DNA of 64,000 nt, from positions 52,225,325 to 52,289,324 of the forward strand of contig QCXZ01000064.1 in NCBI GenBank assembly GCA_025024175.1, written 5' to 3'. Below are positions 1-11,450 of the stretch, piece by piece. The DNA comes from Rhyzopertha dominica (lineage: Eukaryota; Arthropoda; Insecta; Coleoptera; Bostrichidae). Every line of letters begins with the position of its first letter. Within the stretch, counting starts at the first letter, position 1. The notes below the pieces were generated by a model that was not told where the DNA came from, searched no databases, and saw only the letters and a program-made list of their open reading frames with translations. A program made the position numbers and the translations under genes.

Positions 1-1
1 A

Positions 2-1000
2 AGACACGTAGTACTAAAGGCAGCACATGAAGGACATCCAGGAATTGTGGCAATGAAACATAGGTTGCGTACTAAAGTTTGGTGGCCTAAAATTGATCAC
101 GATGCAGAGGAGCTGGTGAGAAAGTGCAATGGGTGCACTTTAGTCTCTGCTCCAAGTGTACCCGAGCCCATGAAGAGAAGGGAACTCCCACTAGCTCCTT
201 GGATTGATGTGGCCATAGATTTCATGGGCCCGTTGCCTAGTGGAGATTACTTATTCGTGATGGTCGATTACTTTAGCAGATATAAGGAAGTAAAAATAAT
301 GCGAAATATAACTGCGGCAAACACAATACGAATAATGGAAGAAATATTTTCAAGACTGGGCTATCCAGTTTCAATAACCGCCGATAATGGGAGGCAATTT
401 ACGTCGGAAGAATTTAAAGCATTTTGCGAAGAGCGAGGAATAACCATCTTCCATTCGGTTCCATACTGGCCCCAACAGAACGGAGAAGTAGAGAGGCAGA
501 ATAAAGATATTCTGAAAAGACTTCGAATAAGCCAGGCAGCTAAAACAAACTGGAGACAAGAGTTGGTGGAGTACCTAATCATGTATAATAGCACACCACA
601 TACAACCACAGGCAAAACGCCATCAGAGCTGTTTTTTCGTAGGCAATTTCGCGATAAAATTCCTACTCTATGTATACCGGGGCAGTTATTTAGCGATGAA
701 GAAGTTAGGGATAAAGACAGAACACAAAAAGAAAAAGGGAAACAGTATAGTGATAGAAAAAGGAAAGCTAGAGAAAGTGACATACAAATCGGTGACAAAG
801 TGTACGTAAAAAATATGACTAAAGATAATAAAATAACCCCGACATTTGATTCTACACCACATGAAGTTGTTGCAAAATATAAGGGGGACGTACAAGTGAA
901 AGATATCACATCAGGACAGGAACGCAGGCGAAATATCATACACTTGAAAAAAATTGGGAACGAATGGAAAGTAACAACCAGTGAAAACAGAGACGAGTAA
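2..1000 (+). CDS. Ty3/gypsy-type retrotransposon integrase (3' end of pol), cut by window edge
   Basis: The frame is open from base 2 to TAA at 998-1000, so the true start lies left of the window. Counting residues from the GTG at 47: an HHCC zinc-binding module precedes the core (His residues before residue 1, then C27-N-G-C30). The core has the DDE triad at D58 (AIDFMGPLP), D113 (TADNGRQF) and E149, with 35 residues between the last two. The C-terminal part (about residues 240-310) has the 'IGDKVYVKN' and 'IIHLKKI' pattern of gypsy-type integrase tails. The enzyme joins retrotransposon cDNA to host DNA in the nucleus. No frameshift or stop is present in this part, so this copy is young or intact here. 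Confidence 0.9.
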   Translation, partial: RHVVLKAAHEGHPGIVAMKHRLRTKVWWPKIDHDAEELVRKCNGCTLVSAPSVPEPMKRRELPLAPWIDVAIDFMGPLPSGDYLFVMVDYFSRYKEVKIMRNITAANTIRIMEEIFSRLGYPVSITADNGRQFTSEEFKAFCEERGITIFHSVPYWPQQNGEVERQNKDILKRLRISQAAKTNWRQELVEYLIMYNSTPHTTTGKTPSELFFRRQFRDKIPTLCIPGQLFSDEEVRDKDRTQKEKGKQYSDRKRKARESDIQIGDKVYVKNMTKDNKITPTFDSTPHEVVAKYKGDVQVKDITSGQERRRNIIHLKKIGNEWKVTTSENRDE

Positions 1001-1133
1001 AATGAGAAGTTTATGGAGTTTGTCGTAGTTTAGTGTAGGGGGTTAGTAGGGTTAATTAAAGTATGTGCAGAATAACATGGTACAATCTTTAGAAATAGTT
1101 TAGTTCTTAATTTATAATTTATAAATATTTAAA

Positions 1134-1354
1134 TGTTGTGAAAGGAAGGGATGTAGGATGTAGAATAAAATATAGTTATATTATAAGGAAGGCGGCCGGA
1201 TAGTGTAAGGAGTTTGTCAGTTTTGTTTGTACGACGACAGATGTCAATAAGAATTATTATATGTAAATGATAGATTAATGTACAAACACTGATAATAAAC
1301 GGACGTGTTACTCCAGAGAGTGTTTTAGTGGATTTCCCCTTTTCGACATTTACA
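1134..1354 (+). repeat. Candidate 3' LTR of the gypsy-type element
   Basis: The stretch starts TGTTGTGAAAGGAAGGGATG about 130 bp after the pol stop and ends CGACATTTACA, giving the TG...CA borders expected of an LTR. It contains AATAAA-like signals (about 1291-1297, ATAATAAAC). The 5' LTR lies outside the window, so the borders cannot be confirmed by comparison. An alternative end is the second ...TTACA at 1367. Confidence 0.5.
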
Positions 1355-1739
1355 GCAGGACATTACAATCCTCCAAACGAGGTATGATATGGCCAACCTT
1401 ACCGTTTAATTTTTTTTGAGTAGATATTGTAATATCCCCGAGCAGAGAAAACGTCCCCAAGGTTCTTCCCCATAAATTGAGACTTCGGTAACACTTGCTA
1501 TCATCACACATGCTCACATTTAGATTAACTACATTACTTACCGAAGATACGTCATTATCGACCGTCATGTATGTCAACTTTCAAATTTTAGGTTATCTCA
1601 ACGTCAGGTTTGCGCGTACCGCGTACTAAATCATCAGGAATTAGTTTTTTTAAGATTACGTCATTCAACATGTCGTCCAGGGGGCACCCAGCGCGCGCTG
1701 GAACGCGCCTATGAAACCGTGGAAGCCTGACCTGACCTG

Positions 1740-2010
1740 ACCAAGTCGTTCAAATTGAATGACTCATGCCATGATTCGTTTGATTCGGCTCACAGCTAAT
1801 GAATCAGCGTCCTTCGTTCCTTCGATTGGCTGGCTGGCTACTTTTACGGGACACATGTTGCAGCTGTCAGTTGTCTTTAAGCAGGCCTGACAACTCGGTA
1901 TAACTCGTTCTCTGTAATGATTCTTCAACGACTTGAATGATTCAAATCTATGCGATTGATTGAACGATTTGAATTGAATCGAATGTTCCAGCTCTAGTGA
2001 CTGACGTTGG
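1740..2010. repeat. AATGATTC-rich interspersed repeat candidate
   Basis: Short motifs related to TGAATGATTC, GATTCG and CGTTCAAATTGAATG recur on both strands at both ends of this stretch (1747-1800 and 1917-1990), separated by a more complex middle. Clusters of short subterminal repeats like this are typical of ends of hAT-type nonautonomous elements. No transposase or target duplication was identified. A GC-rich patch with the tandem CTGACCTGACCTGAC lies just before it (1725-1741). Confidence 0.3.
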
Positions 2011-2736
2011 CATTAAGTAATGGGGTTTCTATGACAGCACGTTAGAAGCTGCATCGCTTTGACAGGTGCACCTGGCAGTCACTTCGAAAGTCACGTATTC
2101 TAAAAAGCCTAATACAAATAATAATTAATAAATAGAGGACGGGTTACTACAAAATCGACTGTGGCGCCATATTAGACTTTGATAAAAAATATCACCTTTA
2201 AACGTGAAGAAATTTAGCTTGGTGTAAAATGTTTGGAGAGAATGAAAAAGGCTTTTAAATGAGGTCGTATTTTTGTGCTTGTAGCGACTGTGGCGCCTCA
2301 TGGAATTTAAGGAAGTTATATGATCTGTAAGTGCAAGTAATTTTTCAACGATCATAACCCAGTTTTATACAGATCTCTGAAATTAGCACACTCAAAAGCT
2401 AACATGGGAGGCGGAGGGCATAGTTTAAGAAAGTTACAAGTAGAGAACATAATGTTAATGTTCTTATAACGGGTCATACACACATCATTGGAAATAATAA
2501 GTATATTTGCTTATATTAGTATATCTGCAACTATATCGCTAATGCAAGTGAAAGCCAAGGCCCTCAGCGTCATCTATAAATCTGCACTGCACTTTAGGCT
2601 GCAGTTAAGACGACAGCTTGCTTTTGTCAATGTACTCGGTATTGCTACGTTATTAATTTATATATATTGCTAATATTTCCATATCTATATCTGTAGATAA
2701 TAGAAGTCGTTGAATTGGTGTATAGATAATACAGGG

Positions 2737-2834
2737 TTTATATAAATGATTCACGCAACGCGAGCGGAGTTGATTTCTGAATTCTTTGTGCCGCCTTTGT
2801 GTAACTGCTGCCAAGCTACAATATGCACGGCGAT
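2737..2834 (+). repeat. Dispersed 100-bp repeat, copy A
   Basis: This stretch is about 83% identical to 11351-11450. The shared core runs from AAATGATTCA(C/T)GCAACGCG through TTGATTTCTGAATTC to GCACGGCGAT. The copies are 8.6 kb apart in the same orientation and the similarity stops sharply at both sides. Copy A is preceded by ACAGGGTTTA, resembling the CAGGGTGTT ends common in insect nonautonomous elements. Confidence 0.7.
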
Positions 2835-5800
2835 AGTAGGTACAAAAGATTGCAGATCAACGTCACACTACAGCTCCGAAATGTGAGCTTTCTGCAACCT
2901 TAAAATGAATTATCCCACAATATACTACAAAATATGTTGAAAATACATTCTCCCAGGCGTTTTCTCATATTAAAATATGTCGAACAATTCAAAACATCGA
3001 CACTTGACAGGTATACGAAATTTTCCTGAGGGGCGGCAAATGAGTTCTGTTACCTAAGTACCATCCTAAAAAATCCAAACATTTGACAGGAATACTGTAT
3101 ACCTACTTATTTTAGGTTTATCCAGTTGGATACTGTGCAACACACAACCAAAAAGTCAGTAAAAACCTCCTTAGCTGATTGACCTATATTCAATTGTTTC
3201 CTTATAAATTGCAAGACGTACCTGACTCCATTAGATACGCTGTAACTTTGTTCAGATAGCTTGAAGTTACTGATGTATTGTTATATTCATTATTAATGGT
3301 ACAATGAAAATATTTAACTAGGCAAATTGACATCTCACTTGCAATCGTTTGGAAGACAAAATCACATTGAAAACAGGATTATAATTAAAAAACATTATAC
3401 AATCCCTAATATGAAAACTCGGAATTTTGGTCAGAACCCGATGTGAACGTATCATTTAATTTAGAGGTGCTACATCTTTACAACAGACTAGTTTAAGGGA
3501 ATTAAGAGAAAATGTACTTGAATCGCTAAAAACACTAGCCTGTTCGTAATTCGTCAGCTTTTGCAATTTATAAATGCCTAAATTTCATTTTCAACTTCTT
3601 CAATGTACTTACTGCTTAAACGCAACATAGGTAATTGAGCCTAAATTTATTCAGATCCCCATCTTCTTTCGTTTTCTTTTATAGGCCTTATGAAGCTTCC
3701 GCTTTATTTTGATATTCTGAATAATTTTTATTAGAATACCACGATGTAAAGATTACGCTCATTTGGTGTAGATACACAAGTATGAATAAACATATTAATA
3801 ATTCTATAAAGACAATTATATTGCTCTCTTAAGGTTAGTGACCGGCAAAAATAAAATTAGTAGCATTGCTGAATAGCTTAAAAAAACCTCTTAAGTTGTG
3901 TGACACTGGTTCGAATACAATGCACTCTGGATCTGCACCTAACCCAGTGTTAAACATACGAGTGTACTTAACCAGCAAATTTGCAAATACTCGTTTAGTA
4001 ACCATTGGAAAATGAATTTGTGAGCTTGATTAAAAGATATTGCGATGTCGAATACTTTAAACCTTCAAAATCCAATTAATTATACCTGGCGTTTTATTCA
4101 AACATTGGAGATGTACGATTTACTGAATAGCTTTGGAAACCACTCACTCTCATAATGGAATACTCGTTTCCCAACTTGACTAGTCGTACACAGCCGTGAG
4201 TTCCCTAAACTCTTCACAACAGCAAATAAAGTTCTTCAGTTCGCAAGCAGTTTGCTCTGTAGGGTTCAATCCTTTAATTCTTATTCTCGTGCAGCAAAAC
4301 ACTGTGATCCAAAATCCCTGTGTTGAGTAGATTACCGTCTGTAGAATGCTTTAGTTAGAAGGCTCGTTGGCGTTCTGATAAATCTAAAGAAGATGCCGAC
4401 TTGAACAAGGTATATGTCGTATCCTTCATGTCATTGCTTATTAATATTATTCTTACGATACTGGATGGATGACGGAAACGACAATGATAATATTTCTTAC
4501 GTTTTCGTAATACATATGGAATAATACTAATTAAATTGAATTAAATTAAATTAAATTATTAATTAAATATTTAATTATTATGTAAATGGATAATCCTGGA
4601 TAACTTCTAATAGTAATCCGTGATATTAACATAAAATTACTTATTTTTAAAATATTCAGTTGCTTCTCAGCTTATTAAATAGAACGACAAGGGTCAATTT
4701 CATCGGACTTCGTTGAAAGCTGCAAGTTTTATACTTATCCCAATTTGGTTTTCTACTAGCCTAATTTCAGGCTATCGTTTTCTAGCCTATCTAACGAACT
4801 TTGTATGTGGCTGTTAAAACTGACACTTGAAAAATTCTGAATAGCCCCATAATTAATAAAATATTCGTCAAAAACGGAATGCACTGTTTCCTAGTAGTTT
4901 AGCATATTCCATCTAGAACCGAATGCCACAAACTGCAAGCTTCGAAGCCTTTGGTTGTTCTGAAGATACCCAATTTCATCAAACACGCCACAAACAATAA
5001 GATAAAACAGATGTTAAATGGCACCAAAAGGCTGTGAAAGACTGTTGTTAACAAAGCGATAAAGGATGCCAGAAATGCCAAACTATATAGGATATTCCAT
5101 CTAAATTAACGAAGTTGACAGGAATTCCCGTTACAACTGGAAGTAACAGGAATTTAAAAATAGTTTAAATTGGATTAAGCCTAATTGAAATTATAAGCGG
5201 CATATTTTCATAAAGATGTTCCTCGTTCTTTGTCGTAAAACATTCTGTATATGTATTGCTACACCAAGTTTCTTCGCATTTTTTCTAATTGTTCCTCGCG
5301 CATTTCAATAGTTAAATTGCAGAACAGTGTTGAGTATCATTCGTACTGCATTTTTAATATGTGACTTTTTGTAAAGCTCTTGAGCCCCCTTTGTGGTTTT
5401 TTGATAGTGTAATCTTTAAACGTGTGCTTCTTATTTGACACCTGGCGGATCTTGTTTGATTTACAGTTTATTTGTTTTCGTATTTTTATCCTAACAATTG
5501 GCGACTGGCTAGCCCTGATGAAGAAACGATTTGCGCTCGAAATATAGGCATGAGCTAAACAAACTTCCTTTTTCATTGCCCATCCTATAGTAGCATGCTG
5601 AAACTACACGGTGAATCGATTATCCGGCAAATTATGCATTCACGTTTAATATTGTTTTAATATTAAACAATAGACTTCGCCAAATGAAGGTTGCCACTAA
5701 TAATTTTATTGTCAACAACAACGATTGTAATCATTGTTGTATTACATTGTTGAATATCTTAGTCTACCTGAAGTTTATATACACTGGGGATATAACTATA

Positions 5801-6634
5801 TATATCCCGCATTTTAAGTTTGTCTTGGTCAAATGCAAACGTAAATTAATGTAACTAACAAGGGGGTAAAAGAAACGAAAATAATAAGAAGTACACTATT
5901 CAGAGTCATTTATTAACAGTTCCTGTGTTTTAATAAAGTATTTTTTTAAATTTAAATCTATCCAAATGTATTTCTTGCTTCTTTGGGATACAAAAGACAA
6001 ATCATATGTTTACAAGCCTTCCCCCTTCCACGACTATAGTAGGTATACTCCTGAGAAACCCATTTTAGCATGCTTCGAATTCGGAACCGCATACTTCACA
6101 TGCAAGTTGATTTTTCTCCAAAGATAGTTATTGCTGTAACTAGTCACTTGCTACTTGCTTCTTTAGATCAATGTACCTAGTATAGAAATGAGAACTACTT
6201 GTATACCCTGCCAATATAGCACAATAAAATTAACTTGCTAGTAAAAGTTGCAACAAAAGAACAAGCGTAGCTTTCCTATTTCCGTTTATAGAGAAGAAAG
6301 ACAATAAGAACACAGTTTACAGTCATTGAGCAATACATTTGACGACACGCTTTCTTGCTTAGTTGGTTTTTCTCGTCCTAATTAACGTATGGCCAAACAA
6401 GTTATTGTTGTATAGACATTTCTCAAGTTAACTTAATTACAAGGTAGCGATCGTATTACGCTTAGTTAACAAGGAATAAATAATAATAAAATTTAATACA
6501 TTTGAGCAGTACTGATGATGAACACCATTAAAAAATAAATATTTCTAGATTTCTATCTATATATACAATGCCATTTTCTACCCTAGACTTTCAAAATAGA
6601 ATATTACATAGTTTACGCGTAGATAATAAGGGTA

Positions 6635-7458
6635 ATCTACATCGCGTATTCTACGCGCTCATCGGTGTTGGCAAACCAAGCAATTGACTCTCTACTGACA
6701 TGAATCCTCGCATTATCTTGTTGGAAAATGAAATCTCGTTCGTAATTGGTTTTTAAAAAAGGCATTAAATTTGTCTTAAGAACTTGAATGTACTCTCGAC
6801 TATCCGTTCGTGTTGATGGGTAAGTCAATGCTGAAACGCCTGTTTTTGTAAAGGCACCTCATACCATTAACGTGCCACCTCCAAAGTTTCGTTTTGAAAG
6901 ATACTCAGGTTCTCTTCTCAAATTTCGCCAATAATAATTGAAACCATCTGGACCATCAAGATTATTTTTTTCATCAGAAAAGATAATGTGAATAAAAAAA
7001 TTACATGGTTTAATTCGAGGTGTAGTTGTAAAGTTTTGGTTTACATTTTCCCAATTTCGACTCATATTCTCACGAGCAAATTCCAAGCGGGCTATTTTAT
7101 AGTGAGAAAGCAGTCTCGGGCATTTTCTTAGTTTTCGGCGTACGTGTTCACTTTTCTTTAGAACCCTCCCTCTAGTCCATTTTGAAACATCAAGCTTCCA
7201 CTCTTGGACAATCCTTTTTCGACTTTTTAAAGTGTTACCCTCAGTAGCAATAATTCTTCTTGCAGCTCTGGGCGAAATTTTTTTCTTAAGGCCACCTTAC
7301 TTGTTTGTGCCATAATGTTCAGGGTTTCGCAAAAAAATGGCGACAACTTTACGAGACCAATTAATTCTTTGAGCAATTTTTTGGGGACTAAAGCCATCAT
7401 CCCAAAAAGCCAAAATTTTATCTTTTTCCATGTCACTCAGATACCTTCCACGAGGCAT
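6635..7458 (-). pseudogene. Tc1/Tc3-like transposase, broken
   Basis: The frame starts ATG at 7458 with MPRGRYLSDMEKDKIL, a typical Tc1/Tc3 start followed by a helix-turn-helix (IAQRINWSRKVV, FLRNPEHYG). A stop (TAA, 7299-7297) and a frameshift in an A-run near 7280 break the first domain. The frame then runs on through the second DNA-binding part and into the catalytic domain: IIFSDEKN carries the first Asp and FQQDNARIH the second. An in-frame TGA at about 6856-6858 replaces the Trp of the usual 'LMVWG' motif. The third acidic residue region (SPDLNPIE type) is missing: the frame ends at VEYAM. The copy cannot be active. It is a cut-and-paste DNA transposon relic. Confidence 0.88.
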
Positions 7459-7551
7459 TTAAACACAATTGTTAAAACAAGTGACAGTTAATAATAACAC
7501 AATTTCAACATGATTTTGACGTTCGATCACAGCCACCTAAAAGTTTTTTTA

Positions 7552-7755
7552 AGTGGCGCTATTGTTATGCATCACACAAATTTTAATTAATTAATTCATT
7601 AAATTATGGAAACTATCAATAAATTATTTTAAATAGTCCAGTTCCTGTTATTTTTATTTCTTTTATCCTTCTGGTAAGTTACATTAAATTACTTTTGCAT
7701 TTGGCCAAGAAAAACTGATAATTCAAGGTGGGGCTATAGTTATGCTCCCCAGGTA
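7552..7755 (-). repeat. 5' end of the Tc1-like element with two direct repeats (IR/DR-type)
   Basis: Two related motifs lie 5' of the transposase in the same orientation: GTGGGGCTATAGTTATGC in 7727-7755 and GTGGCGCTATTGTTATGC in 7552-7573, about 175 bp apart. Paired transposase-binding repeats inside a terminal repeat are known from IR/DR members of the Tc1 group. The outer copy ends next to a TA (CCTGGGGAGCATAAC on the minus strand, preceded by TA), the target site of this superfamily. No matching end was found at the other side, in keeping with loss of the 3' part. Confidence 0.6.
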
Positions 7756-8001
7756 ATATAATTGGAATCGAGTAATTCTTCTCGCTAAAAGCGCCACTGT
7801 GCTGGGCCACTGCAAAATTACAAACTTCCTTTTGTCAACGAAACGTGCCTCTGTATGAAAAGCAACATAATATCCGTCAAGCGAGGTCGACGACTTATCA
7901 GAAAATTTGTAATGGAATTGTAAATTTCCAGTAAAAGTCAATAATCTGGCATCTACGAGCTACGCTTGTTAGGGACTAACTCGAATAGGGCGGATACTTA
8001 C

Positions 8002-8070
8002 AGGTTTGCGATCTGTGAACCAGAAAACGCAGACTCCTCCACTACCTGTAGTTGATTGTAGTTCAGCAAC
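8002..8070 (-). CDS. Lgr1: LGR exon 8: leucine-rich repeat (69 bp)
   Basis: The exon is 69 bp, with acceptor CCGTTATTGCTTTCAG and donor GTAAGTATCC, phase 2 on both sides. It reads LLNYNQLQVVEESAF then SGSQIAN plus a split Leu. It corresponds to the 'LN.N.I..I...AF.GTQL..L' exon of FSHR-type receptors. Exon 7 lies 536 bp upstream in the transcript. The good donor predicts at least one further exon to the left; none was recognised between 1 and 8001. Confidence 0.86.
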
Positions 8071-8606
8071 CTGAAAGCAATAACGGCTCATTGCGTATGA
8101 ATTATACATTGGCTAATCCCGTTAGGATGAGGACAACCTGCAAAGATGCGATTATAGCAAATTTGCTATTCAAGTCAATTACTGGCGAAGGCTGATGTTA
8201 TGAGTACCGTAAAGCCTCGTTGAAGCGCAAATATTTAAGAAATGCAGGATTTTGTTATTTCATCACCTTTACAATTGTATTTACCAAGATTAAGAATTGA
8301 AAAATGCCAAGAAGAATTGTAAAAGGGTCCCGAATGAATACATCTTTGATACAACCACAATTTTTACGTAGACACGTGTATCTTAATTACTTGGCAAAGG
8401 ATGTATTTGATCACCGCTAGATGGCGTAGGGTGTAAACCCATTTTCAAAAAATGCCTACGAAATCAGAAACGTAGGTCTCTCTACTTACAGACTGTACCA
8501 AATTACATCGTAATTCGTAAAGCCACTGCTATATGAGCCACAGTAGTTTTCACAAGGTGTAAGATGTGTCTACGTCAAAAATTGACAAAAATTATTTTCA
8601 ACTTAC
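8071..8606 (-). other. LGR intron 7 (536 bp)
   Basis: Intron between exons 7 and 8, with GTAAGTTGAA donor and ATTGCTTTCAG acceptor. No internal feature was recognised. Confidence 0.75.
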
Positions 8607-8675
8607 AATTGTTCGGCTTTCACTTTGCTGATTTGATGCGTCGAGATTCTTTGTATCCAGTTGTGCTCCAAGTCT
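8607..8675 (-). CDS. Lgr1: LGR exon 7: leucine-rich repeat (69 bp)
   Basis: The exon is 69 bp, with acceptor GTTATCTCTTTTCAG and donor GTAAGTTGAA, phase 2 on both sides. Joined to exon 6 it reads I-DLEHNWIQRIST then HQISKVKAEQ. This matches the 'DIQDN..I..I' repeat that follows the NTG repeat in hormone receptors. The repeat is degenerate in its second half (no canonical LxxL), as is also the case in the vertebrate proteins. Confidence 0.84.
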
Positions 8676-9060
8676 CTGAAAAGAGATAACACTTAATTAC
8701 TGAAAGAGCTTAACACCATTATATTTGTAAAAAATACATATTACAAACTACATAGTTTAAAATAAAAAAATCTCCAAATAAGAGGAAGAACACAGAAATA
8801 TGAAGCATGTGAAATAGTAATTAAGAAAAATTGTAAGCTAACGTCTGCAGTACCGCAGTATCGAGTAAATACCCTGTATATATTCTTAACAAACATAGAT
8901 GATGGTAGCCATAATCTGGCCACCCCAGCGAATTGCGCTCCAAAGCTCGAAAATACTGAGCGACGAACGATTTGCAGCTGAAATGCGTTGGATGGCATTC
9001 AGCAGAATTAGATAGTAAACTTTGATGTATATATGCCGCTGTGACCGCGATTCTGGATAC

Positions 9061-9133
9061 GGCCTTGGTAGCTCAGTGGATAGAGCGTTTGACTAGTGTT
9101 CAAAAGGTCCCTAATCAAATCTCGGTCAAGACT
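9061..9133 (+). repeat. tRNA-derived SINE head, tRNA-Thr(AGT)-like, copy 1
   Basis: The 73 nt fold roughly as a tRNA. The A box (TAGCTCAGTGGATAGAGC) is good. The anticodon arm is TTTGA-CTAGTGT-TCAAA with loop anticodon AGT. The acceptor strands GGCCTTG and CAAGACT pair at most positions. The T arm is decayed (AATCAAATCTC), so this is unlikely to be a working tRNA gene. The same anticodon arm and following GGTCCC occur in the inverse orientation at 40384-40444, pointing to a SINE family. Confidence 0.6.
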
Positions 9134-10143
9134 GGCTATACTTTTTCATTCCAATTCCATCCGACTGTTAATCCATTAAAAATATCATCCAAGTTCATAA
9201 AAACTGATTTCAGGCAGTAATTAACTTTCACTATTCTTAATAAATATTCGGAAGAGTTTGTTTTAGAGGCTTGAGGAATGACAAAGCTATATGAAGTCGA
9301 CAGACATATTCCCATTATCCGCTTAATGGCACATAAAAACACTAGAAATAAATTGTGTGTTACTAAAAGGTTCCCAAATAATCAATCGAGAAGTAGATAT
9401 GGTTCTGAAAGTCTATAAAACCTAGTCAACGCACAACAGTACAGTCACAGTTACTAATAGCTCTTCGATTATCGGTCTCGGAAATAAGTAAGCTGTTCCG
9501 ACACTACACTAATTTCTGCAAGTACAACAGGCATCATACATAAATTCAAATTGTCTTTAATAAAGAAGATTTCCTTTTGTGATCAATTAGATCTCAGTGC
9601 GTAACACTAAATACATGTTTAGAGCTTTTATAGATTAATATGTAGCCGAAAACTACAAACACAGAGGTCTTAACTATAACTGATGCAACAAAACTGATTT
9701 TATATTGTGTTTCCAGCGTTATTTAAAAAACACAGCAGACTGATAAAAGTTGATCCCATAACAAGCAAGCGTATAACATCAAAAGTGGATTTGAAATATT
9801 TACTGGATTAATTTGCGGATCATACTCCATTTCGGAAACACCTATACAACAATATAATCTAGTGGTAACGGTTAAAACGAACCAGAATTATAAAACGTGC
9901 CTGACAAATCGCTTAAACCCAAAGCAATAACATTTGTTGCGTTTTAGTCATAGCTAAACTATTAAAACGTTTAATTTCCATATTTTCTTCGTACGACTGC
10001 AAAGGGAGACACCTGGTTATCGAGTTATACATATCTTATTGTCAAATATTGAATTTATTCTAAATTCTTTTAACTAGATCGTTCTACATTCTAGAACAGA
10101 ACGTTTAGTAATTATGTCAGCATTTTTGTGTCATTGTACTTCC

Positions 10144-10189
10144 CGCTAGCACCGAGCATAATGCTTGCGAAGTATTATGCCGTTTAGCG
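10144..10189. repeat. 46-nt imperfect hairpin
   Basis: GCATAATGCTT (10156-10166) faces AAGTATTATGC (10170-10180) with one G-T pair and a 3-nt loop. An outer 5-bp stem, CGCTA/TAGCG, closes it across an internal loop. Possible explanations are a small transposon end or chance; it is short for a microRNA precursor. Confidence 0.5.
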
Positions 10190-11350
10190 AGTGATGTACA
10201 AATACGTGGATAAATCAATCGTGAATAACTGTGGAATATCTTACAGTACTGCACAATGTAAAACGTCCCTCTGGCAGGAGTTGGTCCCTAGCACAATGTT
10301 AAGTAACAAGGTAATACCTTCAATAGTCATTCAAATGTATTTATGTGTGTTACAATTATTAATGTCTATTTTATTTTTTTTGTTATAAAGATTTTTTGTT
10401 AATAAATACTTGTTTTGAATCTAAGTCGTATCTCTCCTGCCTTGCGATGGTCTTTCATACTTATTTTCTTTTGAAAGAAAATTCGCACGAATTTTGACCA
10501 AGAATTCCAAACTTAGAACAAACGTAATCCGTGTGACGTATCGATTTGTGTCAAGATACGGACGACGCTTAAAAATGACACGTTTGACCAATTTATGCAA
10601 TTTCGTTCAAATTCCGAGAACACAAATTTTTCTATCAAACTTACTTATTATTAACACAACCTTTGATAATCCATTGCTTATTAAATAACTAATTAATTTA
10701 CCAGTGTACCAAGATTTTTGTTTGTACATGACAGCATTATTTCTTTCTTGTATTTAGTTTACAATAGAACATGGGTGTATATCTATAAAATAGTATGCAA
10801 GAAACTGGTTTCATATAAGGCGCAAAATGGATGGATGCAACAAAAGGCTTTATGAAATGAAATTTTGCATGGTTTTCGTATTCTACATAACAAAATCAAG
10901 AAATTTAAAACAAAATAAAAGTCTAATCTGCAATGTTTAAGTTGGCATCGTGATAATTTGGCTAGATACAAGCGCAAACATTTTTTTCGCGAGGCGTATA
11001 TGGAGAAATATTACAATTTGAAAGTTAGTGTGCTGACGGGAGTGAAGGTGTCAGAAAAAATTCTGGCAAGTAGTTTTTATTACAAAAGCTTAGTTTTAGT
11101 TCAATATTTGTAGTTTTAGTTCATTTAAGGTTTCGTTGCGCTATTAGCCTTTGTTCACTTATAGTTGTTTGCTTATATCAACTTTAGAAAATGAAATACT
11201 GATTTTTATAATGGCTCTATTTCGAATTACGCAAAATAGAAAAATAATAATATTGGACTTGCGAACTAATCGTATTGTCAAATATGCGTCTTTTTTAAGG
11301 TATTCTAAACTGGAACGTTTCCTAGATTCTAAAATAGCTCAGTACTACAA

Positions 11351-11450
11351 GATTTCTGTAAATGATTCATGCAACGCGGGCGGCGTTGATTTCTGAATTC
11401 TTTGTGCCGTCTCTTTGTAAATGTTGCCAAGCAACAATAAGCACGGCGAT
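11351..11450 (+). repeat. Dispersed 100-bp repeat, copy B
   Basis: This is the second copy of the repeat at 2737-2834, with a handful of substitutions and one small indel. It shows that the unit is mobile or was part of a larger mobile element. It encodes nothing recognisable. Confidence 0.7.

Larger units (their letters stand above)
1..8001 (-). other. Left flank, probably part of LGR intron 8
   Basis: It follows the donor of exon 8 in the transcript, so it should be intron at least up to the next LRR exon, which I could not find here. It holds gypsy and Tc1-like remains and two repeats listed separately. The 2835-6634 stretch has no recognised gene; only a short perfect palindrome (GTTTAATATT / AATATTAAAC, 5644-5668) stands out. 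Confidence 0.5.

Noticed and set aside
361..939. Minus-strand 192-codon open frame
   Set aside because: It is the antisense shadow of the integrase frame on the + strand.
1350..1577. Minus-strand 75-codon open frame with a GTAAGTAATG donor-like site at about 1541
   Set aside because: The encoded peptide has no LRR pattern and overlaps the LTR candidate; no acceptor at a suitable distance.
4899..5081. A possible further LRR exon on the minus strand (acceptor-like GGTATCTTCAG at about 4967, then an NNQRLRSLQF reading)
   Set aside because: The LRR-like reading is not in the phase required by exon 8, and no consensus donor follows within exon length.
9061..9133. A working tRNA-Thr gene
   Set aside because: T arm and part of the acceptor stem are decayed, and the same head occurs elsewhere as a SINE.
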